Below, piece after piece: positions 28,999-40,926 of a stretch of 64,000 nt of DNA (the stretch's first letter is position 1; every line of letters starts with the position of its first letter). The notes beneath the pieces were generated by a model that was not told the DNA's origin, searched no databases, and worked only from the letters and a program-made list of their open reading frames with translations. Position numbers and translations under genes: made by a program. This DNA comes from Staphylococcus saccharolyticus (GTDB lineage Bacteria; Bacillota; Bacilli; Staphylococcales; Staphylococcaceae), in assembly GCF_900458815.1 (NCBI RefSeq), contig NZ_UHDZ01000001.1, forward strand, positions 1,860,001 through 1,924,000. The letters are read 5' to 3'.

Positions 28999-30189
28999 TT
29001 ATTTATTATTGATAGCTTTAATACCAGGTAACTCTTTACCTTCTAAGTATTCTAATGAAGCACCGCCACCAGTTGAGATATGTGTGAAATCATCTTTGAA
29101 ACCTAGTGAGATTGCTGCCGCTGCAGAATCACCACCACCGATGATTGTTGTAGCATCATTTAATTTCGCGATGGATTCACATACACCGATAGTTCCTTTA
29201 GCAAAGTTACTAAACTCGAATACACCCATAGGCCCATTCCATACTACTGTATGAGCACCTTGTAATTCTTTATTGAATAACTCAACTGTTTTTGATCCAA
29301 TATCCATAGCTTCTTGATCTGAAGGAATTTCATCAATTGAAACTTCAGTGATTTTCGCATCATTTAAGAATTCTTTAGCAACTTTACAATCAACAGGTAA
29401 GACAATTTGATCGCTATTGTTTGCTAATAAATCTTTAGCGAAATCAATTTTGTCTTCTTCTAATAATGAAAGACCAATTTCTTTACCTTGTGCTTTTGCA
29501 AATGTGTAAGCCATACCGCCACCAATTAAAATTTTATCAGCGATATTTACTAAGTTTTTAATAACATTAATTTTATCTGAAACTTTAGCACCACCTAGAA
29601 TAGCTACTACTGGTTTATGAGGATCATTAACTACTCCACCAATAAATTTAATTTCTTTTTCCATTAAATAACCAGCTGCTGTTTCTAAGTGAGTAGAAAT
29701 ACCTACGTTTGAAGCATGCTCACGGTGAGCTGTACCAAACGCGTCATTAACGAAGACATCACCTAATGAAGCCCAGTATTTGCCTAATTCAGGATCATTT
29801 TTAGATTCTTTTTTACCATCTAAATCTTCGAAACGTGTATTTTCAACTAGTAAAACGTCACCTTCATTTAAGTTCTTAATTGCAGATTCAAGTTTTTCTC
29901 CACGAGTTTCTGGAACGAATGTAACTTTCTTACCTAATTGTTTAGATAAATTATCTGCTACAGGTTTAAGTGTAAGACCTTCTTTATCACTTTCTTCTTT
30001 AACTTTACCTAAATGAGAGAATAATACTAATTTACCACCTTGTTCGATGATATATTTAATAGTTGGCAAAGCTTGAACAATTCTGTTGTCGTTAGTGATT
30101 TCACCATCTTTGATTGGTACGTTGAAATCAGCACGTTCAAGAACAACTTTACCTTTTAAATCTAAATCAGAAACGATTTTTTTAGTCAT
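28999..30189 (-). CDS. pgk: Phosphoglycerate kinase
   Basis: 396 residues, two Rossmann domains: N-terminal 3-PGA binding ([25 protein letters not shown]) and C-terminal nucleotide binding ([34 protein letters not shown]). Makes ATP in lower glycolysis. Preceded by a hairpin after gap, so transcription passes a partial terminator. Confidence 0.99.
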   Translation of the reverse strand: MTKKIVSDLDLKGKVVLERADFNVPIKDGEITNDNRIVQALPTIKYIIEQGGKLVLFSHLGKVKEESDKEGLTLKPVADNLSKQLGKKVTFVPETRGEKLESAIKNLNEGDVLLVENTRFEDLDGKKESKNDPELGKYWASLGDVFVNDAFGTAHREHASNVGISTHLETAAGYLMEKEIKFIGGVVNDPHKPVVAILGGAKVSDKINVIKNLVNIADKILIGGGMAYTFAKAQGKEIGLSLLEEDKIDFAKDLLANNSDQIVLPVDCKVAKEFLNDAKITEVSIDEIPSDQEAMDIGSKTVELFNKELQGAHTVVWNGPMGVFEFSNFAKGTIGVCESIAKLNDATTIIGGGDSAAAAISLGFKDDFTHISTGGGASLEYLEGKELPGIKAINNK

Positions 30190-30231
30190 TATTAATTTCC
30201 TCCTTTGATTAGGAAAACTTTATATAAAAAT

Positions 30232-30260
30232 AAGCGGAGAAGCGTTTGTGCTCCCCGCTT
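30232..30260 (-). terminator. Attenuating hairpin between gap and pgk
   Basis: AAGCGGAG (30232-30239) pairs with CTCCCCGCTT (30251-30260) with a two-base bulge; on the minus strand followed by ATTTTTAT. Likely lets gap mRNA exceed the rest of the operon. Confidence 0.7.
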
Positions 30261-30390
30261 ACTCATAAGCTTTTATATCTAATTAAACAGTACAAAGCAC
30301 TAATCAAATTAAAAAATATCGAGAGGGTCATTAACCTCCGTATGATTACTTTAAATAACTTGAATAACGTGCTTATCCGTTAAGCTTCAA

Positions 30391-31437
<1,047 letters not shown>

Positions 31438-31449
31438 TTAAACTTTTTA

Positions 31450-32466
31450 TTACTGCTGTAAAATAACTTTTGCTGCGGCTTCATCTGTTATTAAAACAGT
31501 ATTTTCTGGGGCGATGGAAAGATACGCCTTAATAGCTTCTCCTTTAGACCGACCGCCTGCTACCGCAAAGATAAAATCTTTACTCATAAGGTCTTCAAGT
31601 TGTAGTCCAATAGTCTTAACTTTATGAACAATATGACCTTGAGCATCAAAATAATATCCAAAAGCTTCTCCAACGGCTTGATGATGTTGAAGTTTATCAA
31701 TCACATCTTGAGGTGACTGACGTCTATACGCCATCTTCAGCGCATCACCAATGCCGTGTACTGTAACATTCGCTTGTTTAATTTTATCTAGAGTGTGCAT
31801 AACCGATGGCTCTAACATTAACGTATCATATGTAGATTCGCTAACATTATCTGGTACATATAATGTTGTATAATAACCACCAGCTTGTTGAGCCATGCTA
31901 GAAGAAATTGTATTAGCTTGGTAAACTACGTTCTCACCTAGTCCACCTCTAGCTGGTACAAAAAATACATTGAAGGGCAACAAATGAATTGATTCACTGA
32001 CATAAGCCATTGTCGAACCACCTGTTACTGACACAATAGCATCTTCGTAAAGTATGCTTTCTAATAATTGTCCAGCTTGTTGACCAATTTCTCTTTTGAC
32101 CGGTTGACTCGTATCAGAATCACCCGGAATAACATGTACATCTTTAATATGATATTTGTCTTTAATGGCTCTTGCCATTTTGTGATCATCAGTATAAACA
32201 TTGAAGTAATCACTCAATTGCGACAATACTTCAGTGCCTTCACGTGTAATTTCCATGCCTGTGGGTTTTACGCTGATTAACTCTTGTTTCTTTAACATAT
32301 CTGTTTCAGATCTCAAAACCCTCTCAGTCATGTCCATATGTTCACTTAAACTTCGTCTTCCCACTGGTTGATTTTGCGAGATAGTAGTTAAAATATAAAA
32401 GCGTCTATACATCTTATCAACGAGGTCTGGTATGAGCTTTTGTTGAACTTTGATTAAGTCTTTCAC
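31450..32466 (-). CDS. gapR: Central glycolytic genes regulator (CggR/GapR)
   Basis: 338 residues from GTG 32466, chosen because GATATAAGGAGGAAGG precedes it and the N-terminus KDLIKVQQKLIPDLVDKM matches the family; upstream codons are excluded. N-terminal helix-turn-helix (GRRSLSEHMDMTERVLRSE) and a SorC-type sugar-binding domain that senses fructose-1,6-bisphosphate (VSVTGGSTMAYV, FFVPARGGLGENV). Represses its own operon gapR-gap-pgk-tpiA-gpmI-eno. An operator-like palindrome lies upstream. Confidence 0.95.
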   Translation of the reverse strand: MKDLIKVQQKLIPDLVDKMYRRFYILTTISQNQPVGRRSLSEHMDMTERVLRSETDMLKKQELISVKPTGMEITREGTEVLSQLSDYFNVYTDDHKMARAIKDKYHIKDVHVIPGDSDTSQPVKREIGQQAGQLLESILYEDAIVSVTGGSTMAYVSESIHLLPFNVFFVPARGGLGENVVYQANTISSSMAQQAGGYYTTLYVPDNVSESTYDTLMLEPSVMHTLDKIKQANVTVHGIGDALKMAYRRQSPQDVIDKLQHHQAVGEAFGYYFDAQGHIVHKVKTIGLQLEDLMSKDFIFAVAGGRSKGEAIKAYLSIAPENTVLITDEAAAKVILQQ

Positions 32467-32537
32467 TACTACCTTCCTCCTTATATCTTTATAAAAAGGT
32501 ATTTGAGAGATACTTACAACCAATCTTTGACTTTTTC

Positions 32538-32553
32538 TGTCCCGACCGGGACA
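32538..32553. promoter_or_regulatory. Probable GapR operator
   Basis: TGTCCC-GACC-GGGACA, six-base palindromic arms, about 72 bp upstream of the gapR GTG and about 25 bp downstream of the inferred -10. The arms share the CGGGAC/TGTC elements of the B. subtilis CggR operator. Placement after the start site suggests a roadblock mode of repression. Confidence 0.7.
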
Positions 32554-32577
32554 ATTTTTAACCTCTTTACAATTGCA

Positions 32578-32606
32578 ATAGTACTATTACGTACTATAAA
32601 TTGCAA
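32578..32606 (-). promoter_or_regulatory. Promoter of the gapR glycolytic operon
   Basis: Minus strand TTGCAA (32606-32601), 17-bp spacer, TACTAT (32583-32578): a good sigma-A promoter placed just upstream of the operator. Confidence 0.7.
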
Positions 32607-32824
32607 GGGAATTAACTCAATTTTCATTATAATTTGTAAATAATTGGAGTAGAAATTTGAAGTAGCTCAGTCACACCTCTGCCAATTGCTAATAATTCAT
32701 ATATTCCACTACCTTTCCAGGGAAATTTTACCCTGGCTACATTATCATTAATCATATATTTTAAATACTTAATTTTTCCTTTATAATTTATATAATCATA
32801 ATTAAGTAATGAAGAGGGATATAA

Positions 32825-33064
32825 ATGTCTAAAGAAAATCGCTCACATGATAAAGTTGAAGTTATAGATCCAAGTGATGAGAGATATAAAAACGATGATT
32901 ATTTTAAAGAAAAGAATCATCATTATTCTCATAACAATAAACAAATTTATAAGCACACATATTCTTATGGTTGCACGCATACTGGTTGCGGATGTTCACT
33001 CGGTTGTCTATCAATATTATTGATATCTTTCATACTGTCACTATTAATTTATTGGATGATATAA
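32825..33064 (+). CDS. Small Cys-rich membrane protein (79 aa)
   Basis: Hydrophilic charged N-terminal 45 residues with a His-rich patch (EKNHHYSHNN), then a CTHTGCGCSLGC cysteine cluster directly before a single C-terminal membrane helix. ATG follows GAAGAGGGATATAA. The Cys cluster could bind metal or be palmitoyl-free structural; function unknown. A GG-arm inverted repeat CCAGGG/CCCTGG at 32717-32736 lies upstream. Confidence 0.6.
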   Translation: MSKENRSHDKVEVIDPSDERYKNDDYFKEKNHHYSHNNKQIYKHTYSYGCTHTGCGCSLGCLSILLISFILSLLIYWMI

Positions 33065-33069
33065 ACACG

Positions 33070-33107
33070 AAAATGCCAACGTCAAAAATTAAAGACGTTG
33101 GCATTTT
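33070..33107. terminator. Bidirectional terminator
   Basis: 14-bp perfect stem AAAATGCCAACGTC / GACGTTGGCATTTT (33070-33083 / 33094-33107) between convergent genes. Confidence 0.92.
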
Positions 33108-33729
33108 ATATTAGTGATTTTGTGTTTTGATTACTAGCACTCTGACAGCTTGAGCGTTGGTTGCTAGCACTTCTTTGATTATTTTGTTGAGTTGATTGTT
33201 GTGATTGACTCGAATTTCTTTGTGATGATTGACTACTGTTACGATTAGAAGTGCTATTAGATGATGATTGACTGGAATGATTTTGTTGTGGTTTTTGCTG
33301 TGTAGATAGTTTCTCTTCCGTACTTGGTGTTTCTTTTGAATCAGAACTATCTTGTTTAGATTTTTGCTTTTCTTGTGTTTTAGGTTCTTGTGTTGATTTT
33401 TGTTGCGTTTGTTTTTCTTGAGTACGAGGTTGTTGGGTTCTTTGCTGTTGAGTCGGAGATTGTGTTGTACGTCTTTGTTGCGTTGATGATTGCGTCGTTT
33501 GTTGTGAAGGAACCTGTTGTGTTTGTTGAGTGTCCTTCATTTTGTCCTTTTCTTTGTCTTTCTTTTTATCCTTTTCATCTTTTTTCTTATCGTGCTGTTC
33601 TGTTGTTTTGTCATTTAAACGCTCGTTTGCCTTTTTTGAACTATCAACGAAAGAATAAATTCCAAAAGCCAAGCCAATAAGTAGCAGTAATACTACAATT
33701 GTACTAATTATTTTGGCAATACCGCTCAT
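33106..33729 (-). CDS. Membrane-anchored low-complexity protein
   Basis: 207 residues: N-terminal membrane anchor (about 7-29), a Lys/Asp/Glu coiled segment (EQHDKKKDEKDKKKDKEKDK), then a long Gln/Ser/Thr-rich disordered tail with imperfect TQQ/RTTQSPTQQ repeats. Probably an extracytoplasmic wall-spanning protein. No domain recognised. Repeat-rich coding makes length variation between strains likely. Confidence 0.65.
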   Translation of the reverse strand: MSGIAKIISTIVVLLLLIGLAFGIYSFVDSSKKANERLNDKTTEQHDKKKDEKDKKKDKEKDKMKDTQQTQQVPSQQTTQSSTQQRRTTQSPTQQQRTQQPRTQEKQTQQKSTQEPKTQEKQKSKQDSSDSKETPSTEEKLSTQQKPQQNHSSQSSSNSTSNRNSSQSSQRNSSQSQQSTQQNNQRSASNQRSSCQSASNQNTKSLI

Positions 33730-34042
33730 TTATTACATACCTCTCTTTCAAATGGTAGAAAATGGTTTATAATTAAAAATGAGTTCATAAAATGAACGCA
33801 TAATCTATATCATTAAATGAATTTTTAAGATTTGGAGTTTAAAATGCAATAACTACACTTTAAAATCTAGCAAAACTAAAACTTTTAATTTTAATGATGA
33901 ACTAACTTTACAACAAATACATCATTTAATATTACCTTAAAGCTATATAGTTAAATATAACTATCTCATATATGATAACATCATAGTAATTGATAAACAT
34001 CATTTTTAAATAACTTAATTAAAACTTAATGCGAAATGGTAA
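33730..34042. other. AT-rich intergenic stretch
   Basis: No gene, RNA or repeat recognised; carries the divergent promoters of its neighbours. Confidence 0.45.
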
Positions 34043-34228
34043 GTGATTATTTTGAGTAAATTAAATTATAATGAACTTTTTAAAGACATTAATCAAAAAG
34101 GTTTAAAACGTATGATGATTGAGAATGAAAATTTCGACTCAAATGAAGACCATCATATTGTAGGATTTATCATTACAGTTGTTATTGCTACCCTCTCAAT
34201 TTTAACAATATGGTTATTAGAAAAATAA
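34043..34228 (+). CDS. Small single-TM protein
   Basis: Ends with one membrane helix (VGFIITVVIATLSILTIWLL). The start is unclear: GTG 34043 gives 61 residues, TTG 34052 58, and ATG 34112 after AAAAAGG gives 38 (MMIENENFDSNEDHH...). Not recognised. Confidence 0.45.
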   Translation: MIILSKLNYNELFKDINQKGLKRMMIENENFDSNEDHHIVGFIITVVIATLSILTIWLLEK

Positions 34229-34341
34229 TCATTTTTAATCTATAAAACATTAACCTTATTTCGCTTTTATTAAACAATGGATACTTTACTGAAAGTGAAT
34301 TCAAGTAATTTTTATAAAATGTGGTATACATATATTAGGAC

Positions 34342-34415
34342 AAAAAAAGGATCCATACGTTTCTCGCATGGATCCACTACTAAAGGGAGTCAAAATTTAC
34401 CTTCGTTAGTATATT
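34342..34415 (-). ncRNA. Candidate small RNA with CU-rich seed
   Basis: A minus-strand terminator with no gene before it: GGATCCAT/ATGGATCC arms (34349-34356 / 34368-34375), then TTTTTTTG. Upstream on that strand lies TTTTGACTCCCTTTAGTAG, whose single-stranded CUCCC resembles the C-rich seeds of staphylococcal regulatory RNAs that bind ribosome sites, and an AT-rich promoter-like run (34415-34440). No plausible coding frame. Confidence 0.4.
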
Positions 34416-34616
34416 ATGGGGTATACTCATACTAATTAAGAGATGTTTAATTAATTATCGAAGGTACAATTTTATTATAACTGATATACTTTAATTTTAA
34501 ATGCGTAATCCAAAAATTATTTGACATCTTATTGTCTAAAAAATGTATAAAATTTGAATATTAATAATATCTATCAATAAGGTTAGCACGTTTATATTTA
34601 AAAATGAGGTGAAAGA

Positions 34617-35516
34617 ATGAAACGTTATTTAATTACAGGTGGAACTGGAATGGTAGGTTCACACTTAGTGAATGAAATCAAGAACACTGATGCACAGATT
34701 ACAATTTTAACAAGGCAAGATAAAATGTCTTATCACCCAAATATCATGTATGTCAATTGGTCAAAAGAAGGTTGGCAACAAAAAGTTCCTGAGATTGATG
34801 TGGTTATTAATTTAGCTGGTGCAACGTTAAACAAAAGATGGACGCAATCTCATAAACAAGATATGATGGTCAGCCGAATACAATCTACACAAGCGCTTTA
34901 TGAGTTATTCGAAGCACGCTCCAAAAAGCCTGAGATATTGTTTAATGCAAGTGCAATGGGATATTACCCACAAGATTTGTATTATAGTTATACTGAATTA
35001 TATAAAACGTTACCTTTTGACTTCTTATCAGACATTGTTTATCAATGGGAACGTTTCGCAAATAAATTCAAACATTTTGGCACCCGTGTCCTGTTAGGTC
35101 GATTCGGTCTTATACTTTCTGATGATGGTGGTGCACTTCAAACAATGGAAATGCTTTATCGTTTTTATGTGGGAGGTAAACTAGGTTCAGGTCAACAGTG
35201 GTATTCATGGATTCACATTGACGACTTAATTAGAGCAATTTTATTTACAATTGAGAATAAAGAAGCGCAAGGTCCCTTTAACTTAACAGCACCAATTCCA
35301 GAAAGACAAAATTTATTTGGTTACACATTAGCACGTGCGATGCATAAACCACATGAAACTTGGGCTCCAAAGTTAGCAATGCGTTTAATTTTAGGCGAAA
35401 TGTCTACAATCGTGTTAGATACTCAAAAAGTTTTACCAAATAAATTACATGCGCTAGGATTTGAGTTTAAATATAATAATTTACGTAATGCTTTAGATGA
35501 TTTAGTTAGAACTTAA
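34617..35516 (+). CDS. TIGR01777-family NAD(P)-dependent epimerase (YfcH-like)
   Basis: 299 residues, atypical short-chain dehydrogenase. N-terminal nucleotide-binding [32 protein letters not shown], and WIHIDDL before the C-terminal DUF1731-like domain. Substrate unknown. GAGGTGAAAGA precedes ATG. Upstream of and co-directional with a small membrane protein. Confidence 0.9.
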   Translation: MKRYLITGGTGMVGSHLVNEIKNTDAQITILTRQDKMSYHPNIMYVNWSKEGWQQKVPEIDVVINLAGATLNKRWTQSHKQDMMVSRIQSTQALYELFEARSKKPEILFNASAMGYYPQDLYYSYTELYKTLPFDFLSDIVYQWERFANKFKHFGTRVLLGRFGLILSDDGGALQTMEMLYRFYVGGKLGSGQQWYSWIHIDDLIRAILFTIENKEAQGPFNLTAPIPERQNLFGYTLARAMHKPHETWAPKLAMRLILGEMSTIVLDTQKVLPNKLHALGFEFKYNNLRNALDDLVRT

Positions 35517-35546
35517 GAATTACAAACTATGAAGAAGGTTTATAGA

Positions 35547-35729
35547 ATGAAAGACAATCAATTAACTTATATTTTGTTAATTATTGCTAGTATTTTACTT
35601 ATTGCTAATGGGATATTTGCATTTGATCATACACTGCCAATGATAATTATGTCTATATTATTTATTGCTATAGGATTAATATTATTAATTTTTACATTAC
35701 GAGCTTTTATCAAATTATTAAAAAGTTAA
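35547..35729 (+). CDS. Small two-TM membrane protein (60 aa)
   Basis: Starts MKDNQLTYILLIIASILL; ATG 35547 has AGAAGG 8 nt upstream, whereas ATG 35529 has none. Two hydrophobic helices. Probably co-transcribed with the epimerase, 30 bp before. Not recognised. Confidence 0.6.
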   Translation: MKDNQLTYILLIIASILLIANGIFAFDHTLPMIIMSILFIAIGLILLIFTLRAFIKLLKS

Positions 35730-35752
35730 GAAAATAATGTTCGTATAAACAT

Positions 35753-35803
35753 AAAAAGCCTTAGAATGAATTCAATGAGTTAGAAATCATTCTAAGGCTT
35801 TTT
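35753..35803. terminator. Bidirectional terminator between clpP and its neighbour
   Basis: 17-bp perfect stem AAAAAGCCTTAGAATGA / TCATTCTAAGGCTTTTT (35753-35769 / 35787-35803). Confidence 0.93.
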
Positions 35804-35831
35804 ATTTTATGTGTGAGATAACTTTTAGGAA

Positions 35832-36419
35832 TTATTTACCTTTTGGTTCCATCACTTCATCAATTAATCCATATTCTTTAGCTTCTTCAGCAGTTAAGAA
35901 GTTATCACGATCAGTATCTTGTTGAATTTTTTCAATAGACTGATCAGTACGTTCAGCTAAAATACGATTTAATTTTTCACGAGTTTTTAAAATGTGATTA
36001 GCTGCAATTTCAATTTCAGTAGCTTGACCTTGAGCACCACCTAAAGGTTGGTGAATCATTACTTCAGCATTTGGTAATGCGAAACGTTTACCCTTTGCAC
36101 CTGCTGCTAGTAAAAATGAGCCCATTGATGCAGCCATACCAATACAGATTGTTTGTACATCTGGTTTAATATGTTGAATTGTATCATAGATAGCGAATCC
36201 TGCTGTTACACTACCACCTGGTGAATTAATATATAAGTAAATATCTTTTTCAGAGTCTTGTGCTTGTAAGAATAATAATTGAGACACGATAGAATTTGCT
36301 ACATTATCATCAATTTGAGACCCTAACATAATAATACGGTCTTTTAATAAACGTGAATAAATATCATATGCACGTTCACCACGATTTGTTGTTTCAATAA
36401 CTGTAGGAATTAAATTCAT
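35832..36419 (-). CDS. clpP: ATP-dependent Clp protease proteolytic subunit
   Basis: 195 residues; tetradecameric serine protease working with ClpX/ClpC, central to stress survival and virulence control in staphylococci. Catalytic triad: Ser in [11 protein letters not shown], His in VMIHQPLGG, Asp in [12 protein letters not shown]. Monocistronic, with a CtsR-type operator over its promoter. Confidence 0.99.
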   Translation of the reverse strand: MNLIPTVIETTNRGERAYDIYSRLLKDRIIMLGSQIDDNVANSIVSQLLFLQAQDSEKDIYLYINSPGGSVTAGFAIYDTIQHIKPDVQTICIGMAASMGSFLLAAGAKGKRFALPNAEVMIHQPLGGAQGQATEIEIAANHILKTREKLNRILAERTDQSIEKIQQDTDRDNFLTAEEAKEYGLIDEVMEPKGK

Positions 36420-36452
36420 CTATTTTTCCTCCTTGTAATAACTGTTATACTT

Positions 36453-36482
36453 ATTTTACCTTAAAAGTCAAAAATGGTCAAA
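36453..36482 (-). promoter_or_regulatory. clpP promoter overlapped by a CtsR operator
   Basis: AGTCAAA-AAT-GGTCAAA at 36466-36482 is a full match to the CtsR heptamer direct repeat (RGTCAAANANRGTCAAA). The minus-strand promoter TTGACC (36481-36476), 17-bp spacer, TAAAAT (36458-36453) overlaps it, so CtsR would block RNA polymerase directly; heat should derepress clpP. Confidence 0.88.
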
Positions 36483-36602
36483 AACTTAAACTATTAAAAT
36501 CAATTTGACACCTAACTCTATCATTTGTAAACTAGAATTATCGCTTTTAATTGTACTGTTATCTAAGATTTTAGTACAGAGATATGATTATTTATTAACT
36601 TA

Positions 36603-36674
36603 CCCCTCGTAGTGTAATGGATAACACATGAGATTCCGGTTCTTAGAATGGAGGTTCGATTCCTCTCGAGGGGG
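36603..36674 (+). tRNA. tRNA-Arg (anticodon CCG)
   Basis: 72-nt cloverleaf: acceptor CCCCTCG / CGAGGGG, D-arm GTGTAATGGATAACAC, anticodon arm TGAGA-TTCCGGT-TCTTA giving CCG (reads CGG), T-arm with TTCGATT, discriminator G; CCA not encoded. Lies alone on the plus strand between clpP and whiA. Confidence 0.93.
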
Positions 36675-36756
36675 TTAAAGCAATACGAAGCACTATTTTA
36701 AGAGGTTGAGATATAGGTAAGCTCAAAATTCTATTGATTGAATAGCCCTCACCTTT

Positions 36757-37701
36757 TTATAATTCAATATGCTCACCATTACGTATTTTATCAGCAAGTT
36801 CATTGAGCTTTCTTAAACGATGATTGATTCCTGACTTTGAAATGGGCCCAGTTGACACCTTTTCTCCTAGTTCTTTTAAAGATATCTCTTGATGTTCTAC
36901 TCTAAGCTTAGCAACTTCTCTCAATCGATCTGGTAAATTATCTAACCCTATCTCTTCATCTATAAGTTGAATGCTCTCAACTTGTCTTATAGCTGCACTT
37001 ACCGTCTTGTTTAGATTTGCAGTTTCACAATTAACGAGACGATTCACGGAATTACGCATATCGCGAACAATTCTTACATCTTCAAATTTTAGCAACGCCT
37101 GATAACCACCAATGAGGCTCAGAAAATCAGAAATTTTTTCAGCTTCTTTTAGATAAGCAATGCTTCCCTTTTTACGTTCTAAATGTTTAGCATTAAGCTC
37201 ATAACTATTCATTAACTTAGTTAATCCTTCAGAATGATTTTCATACTGTGAAAATATTTCTAAATGATATGAAGAAGTTTCTGGATTATTAACTGACCCG
37301 CCTGCTAAAAATGCACCACGTAGATAACTACGACGCATTTTATCATCTTTAATCATCTCTGAATCGATTTCATGTGTAAAAATGCCATCTTTTAAAATAC
37401 CTAAATCATTGAGTATTACTTTAGCTAACATTTTAGTACGACAAATATAAATATTGTTCTTCTTTAACTTCATCTTTTTTCTTACTAAAATTTCAACTTC
37501 AACATTAAATATACGTTTAATTAGAGAATAAATTCGACGAGCTGTTGTTGCATTTTCAGTTTGTACATTAATTACAAATTGCTGATTTGATAGACTAAGT
37601 GCGCCATTCATACGAATTAATGCACTGAGCTCTGCTTTAGCATTTGATTCATCTACTTCAATGCGTGTTAATTCATTTTTCATATCAGATGCAAAGCTCA
37701 T
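36757..37701 (-). CDS. whiA: WhiA-family DNA-binding protein
   Basis: 314 residues: N-terminal LAGLIDADG-like domain ([18 protein letters not shown]) and C-terminal helix-turn-helix ([23 protein letters not shown]). Bacillus WhiA affects cell division and chromosome segregation rather than sporulation. Third gene of the conserved rapZ-yvcK-whiA cluster, 150 bp after yvcK. Confidence 0.96.
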   Translation of the reverse strand: MSFASDMKNELTRIEVDESNAKAELSALIRMNGALSLSNQQFVINVQTENATTARRIYSLIKRIFNVEVEILVRKKMKLKKNNIYICRTKMLAKVILNDLGILKDGIFTHEIDSEMIKDDKMRRSYLRGAFLAGGSVNNPETSSYHLEIFSQYENHSEGLTKLMNSYELNAKHLERKKGSIAYLKEAEKISDFLSLIGGYQALLKFEDVRIVRDMRNSVNRLVNCETANLNKTVSAAIRQVESIQLIDEEIGLDNLPDRLREVAKLRVEHQEISLKELGEKVSTGPISKSGINHRLRKLNELADKIRNGEHIEL

Positions 37702-37854
37702 AGAACACTCATTCCTTCCTAATCATTTATTTTTAAGCTGGAATTGATATATTATTTGAATTAACGGCAACAATATATGATTCCAACCTCAATTTCTTTC
37801 AATAAACACACTTAAGCTATCATATCATAAACTTTTCACTCGCCCATACTATTT

Positions 37855-38844
37855 TTATTTCTCATTGGGATTAAAACGAATGGTACTTGTCAATTCAAGA
37901 GCTAGCTCATAAATCATTTTTGACAAAATTTTAGTATTGTGACGTACATAGTGTTCGTCTGATATTTCAACTAAATTTGAAGCGGTCAATACTCTAATGC
38001 CTTTAGCTTTTAATTCTTCTTTGTGCACGGCAACAGGTTTTGAATTTTTCTCTTTATAACGATGCAACACGTCTTGACTATATGATTCCGAACTACAAAT
38101 TACAAAATCAATAAATTCTTGTCCTACTTGTTGACTTAGTGCATCAATATGTTCTTTTACATCATAATTATCCGTTTCTCCAGGTTGAGTCATCACGTTT
38201 GCAACATAAAGTTTTGGTGCAGCTGAACGTAATAACGCTTCTGAGATTCCTTTCACACAAAGATTAGATACAACACTTGTGTATAATGAACCGGGCCCAA
38301 GAACAATTAAATCAGCTTGTTCAAGTGCCTCTACCGCTTCAGACATCGGTTCAACATCACTAGGTTCTAAAAAAACGTGATTAATTTTCTTATGTGATTT
38401 AGGAATATTAGTTTCACCATGAACAATTTCTCCATCTTCCATCACAGCGTTTAATTGTACACTCGTATTTGTAGACGGTATGACTTGACCTTTAATATTT
38501 AAAACTTTACTTAACTCTTTGATCGCATGACCAAAATCATTCGTGATATTTGTCATTCCAGCAATGACTAGATTACCTAAAGCATGACCGTCAACTTGAT
38601 TTTCACCGAAACGATATTGAAATAGCTGAGTTAAAATAGATTCTGAGTCACTCAATGCAGCAATAACGTTACGTATATCTCCTGGGGCAGGGATATCCAT
38701 GACATCTCTAATTTTACCTGTACTGCCACCATTATCAGCAACTGTTACAATAGCAGTGATATCTATCGGAAATTCTCTCAGTCCTCGAGCTAAAACAGAT
38801 AAACCTGTTCCGCCTCCAATAAGTACAACTTTCATTTGTTTCAT
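37855..38844 (-). CDS. yvcK: YvcK/CofD-like gluconeogenesis factor
   Basis: 329 residues with the family nucleotide-sugar site [25 protein letters not shown] and [11 protein letters not shown]. In Bacillus it binds UDP-GlcNAc and is needed for morphology on gluconeogenic carbon. Its ATG overlaps the rapZ stop by 4 bp, so the two are translationally coupled. Confidence 0.96.
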   Translation of the reverse strand: MKQMKVVLIGGGTGLSVLARGLREFPIDITAIVTVADNGGSTGKIRDVMDIPAPGDIRNVIAALSDSESILTQLFQYRFGENQVDGHALGNLVIAGMTNITNDFGHAIKELSKVLNIKGQVIPSTNTSVQLNAVMEDGEIVHGETNIPKSHKKINHVFLEPSDVEPMSEAVEALEQADLIVLGPGSLYTSVVSNLCVKGISEALLRSAAPKLYVANVMTQPGETDNYDVKEHIDALSQQVGQEFIDFVICSSESYSQDVLHRYKEKNSKPVAVHKEELKAKGIRVLTASNLVEISDEHYVRHNTKILSKMIYELALELTSTIRFNPNEK

Positions 38845-39752
38845 TCTCTCTCTCCACTTTCAATATGTGCATCTCTGTGATGCACATAAACATTGTAATC
38901 AAAGATCTCATCAAGATATTCGCCTAAACGTTTTGCTAAAGCAACTGATCGATGTTGACCACCTGTGCAACCTATAGCAATTACCAATTGTGATTTACCC
39001 TCTTTTTTATAACCAGGAATCATATATTTCAATAAATCCGTTAGTTTTTCAAAGAAAATTTCCGTTTCTTTCCATTTCATTACGTAATTGTAAACTTGAT
39101 CATCTAAACCAGTAAGCGGACGCAATTCTTCAACATAATAGGGGTTTGGTAAAAATCTTACATCGAAAACTAAATCTGCATCCATTTGAATACTATGTTT
39201 AAAGCCAAAACTTGAAACGTTAATAGTAAATGTTTCAAAATTATCGTCCAAGTAAAACTTGGCAATACGTTGTTTAAGTTCTTTTGGCTTAATTTGAGTC
39301 GTATCTATCACATAATTCGCAATACTTCTAATTTCTGAAAGATGTTCTCTTTCTTCATTAATTGCATCGATTAATGAACGTTGACCTTGCTCATTAAGCG
39401 GATGAGCTCTTCTAGATTCTTTATAACGTGAAATGATTTTTTCAGTTTTAGCTTCTAAAAACATAACGTCTACTATCACATCATTACGACTCTTAATGAT
39501 ATCTATTTCTTTAACTAAGGATTTAAATAGTTCTTTTCCTCTAAGATCAATTGCAATTGCAACCTTCTGTAAAGAAGGATTTCCCTGTTCCATTAGTTCT
39601 ACAAATTTAGGCAACAGTACAGGTGGCAAGTTATCTACGCAGAAGAATCCCATATCTTCGAGACTTTGAATCACTAGTGATTTACCCGCTCCTGACATTC
39701 CTGTAACAACTAATAGTTCACTTTTACTTATTTCCTTTTCGCTGTTTTTCAT
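38841..39752 (-). CDS. rapZ: RapZ/YvcJ-family nucleotide-binding protein
   Basis: 303 residues from ATG 39752 (GGCGGTGA upstream; an in-frame GTG four codons earlier lies inside that site). N-terminal P-loop [19 protein letters not shown] and C-terminal [12 protein letters not shown] phosphate-sensing domain. The E. coli homologue is an RNase adaptor for GlmZ/GlmY; in Firmicutes YvcJ influences competence and its RNA role is not established. Confidence 0.95.
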   Translation of the reverse strand: MKNSEKEISKSELLVVTGMSGAGKSLVIQSLEDMGFFCVDNLPPVLLPKFVELMEQGNPSLQKVAIAIDLRGKELFKSLVKEIDIIKSRNDVIVDVMFLEAKTEKIISRYKESRRAHPLNEQGQRSLIDAINEEREHLSEIRSIANYVIDTTQIKPKELKQRIAKFYLDDNFETFTINVSSFGFKHSIQMDADLVFDVRFLPNPYYVEELRPLTGLDDQVYNYVMKWKETEIFFEKLTDLLKYMIPGYKKEGKSQLVIAIGCTGGQHRSVALAKRLGEYLDEIFDYNVYVHHRDAHIESGERE

Positions 39753-39928
39753 TTCAAAAGTCACCGCCAGTTAAAATCTTCAATGTATATAAATGTATTA
39801 AACTCATCTTATCACACTCAATTAAGCAAAGTAATATACTTTAATACAATTAAAAAAGCTAGAACAATTGATGACGAAACTTTAACGTAAACAATGTTCT
39901 AGCTTATGTGTAAACTTAATTGAATTCC

Positions 39929-40873
<945 letters not shown>

Positions 40874-40926
40874 CTAAGTTATTAATCATTATGCGCATTA
40901 TATATCATACCATTTGATTCATAAAT

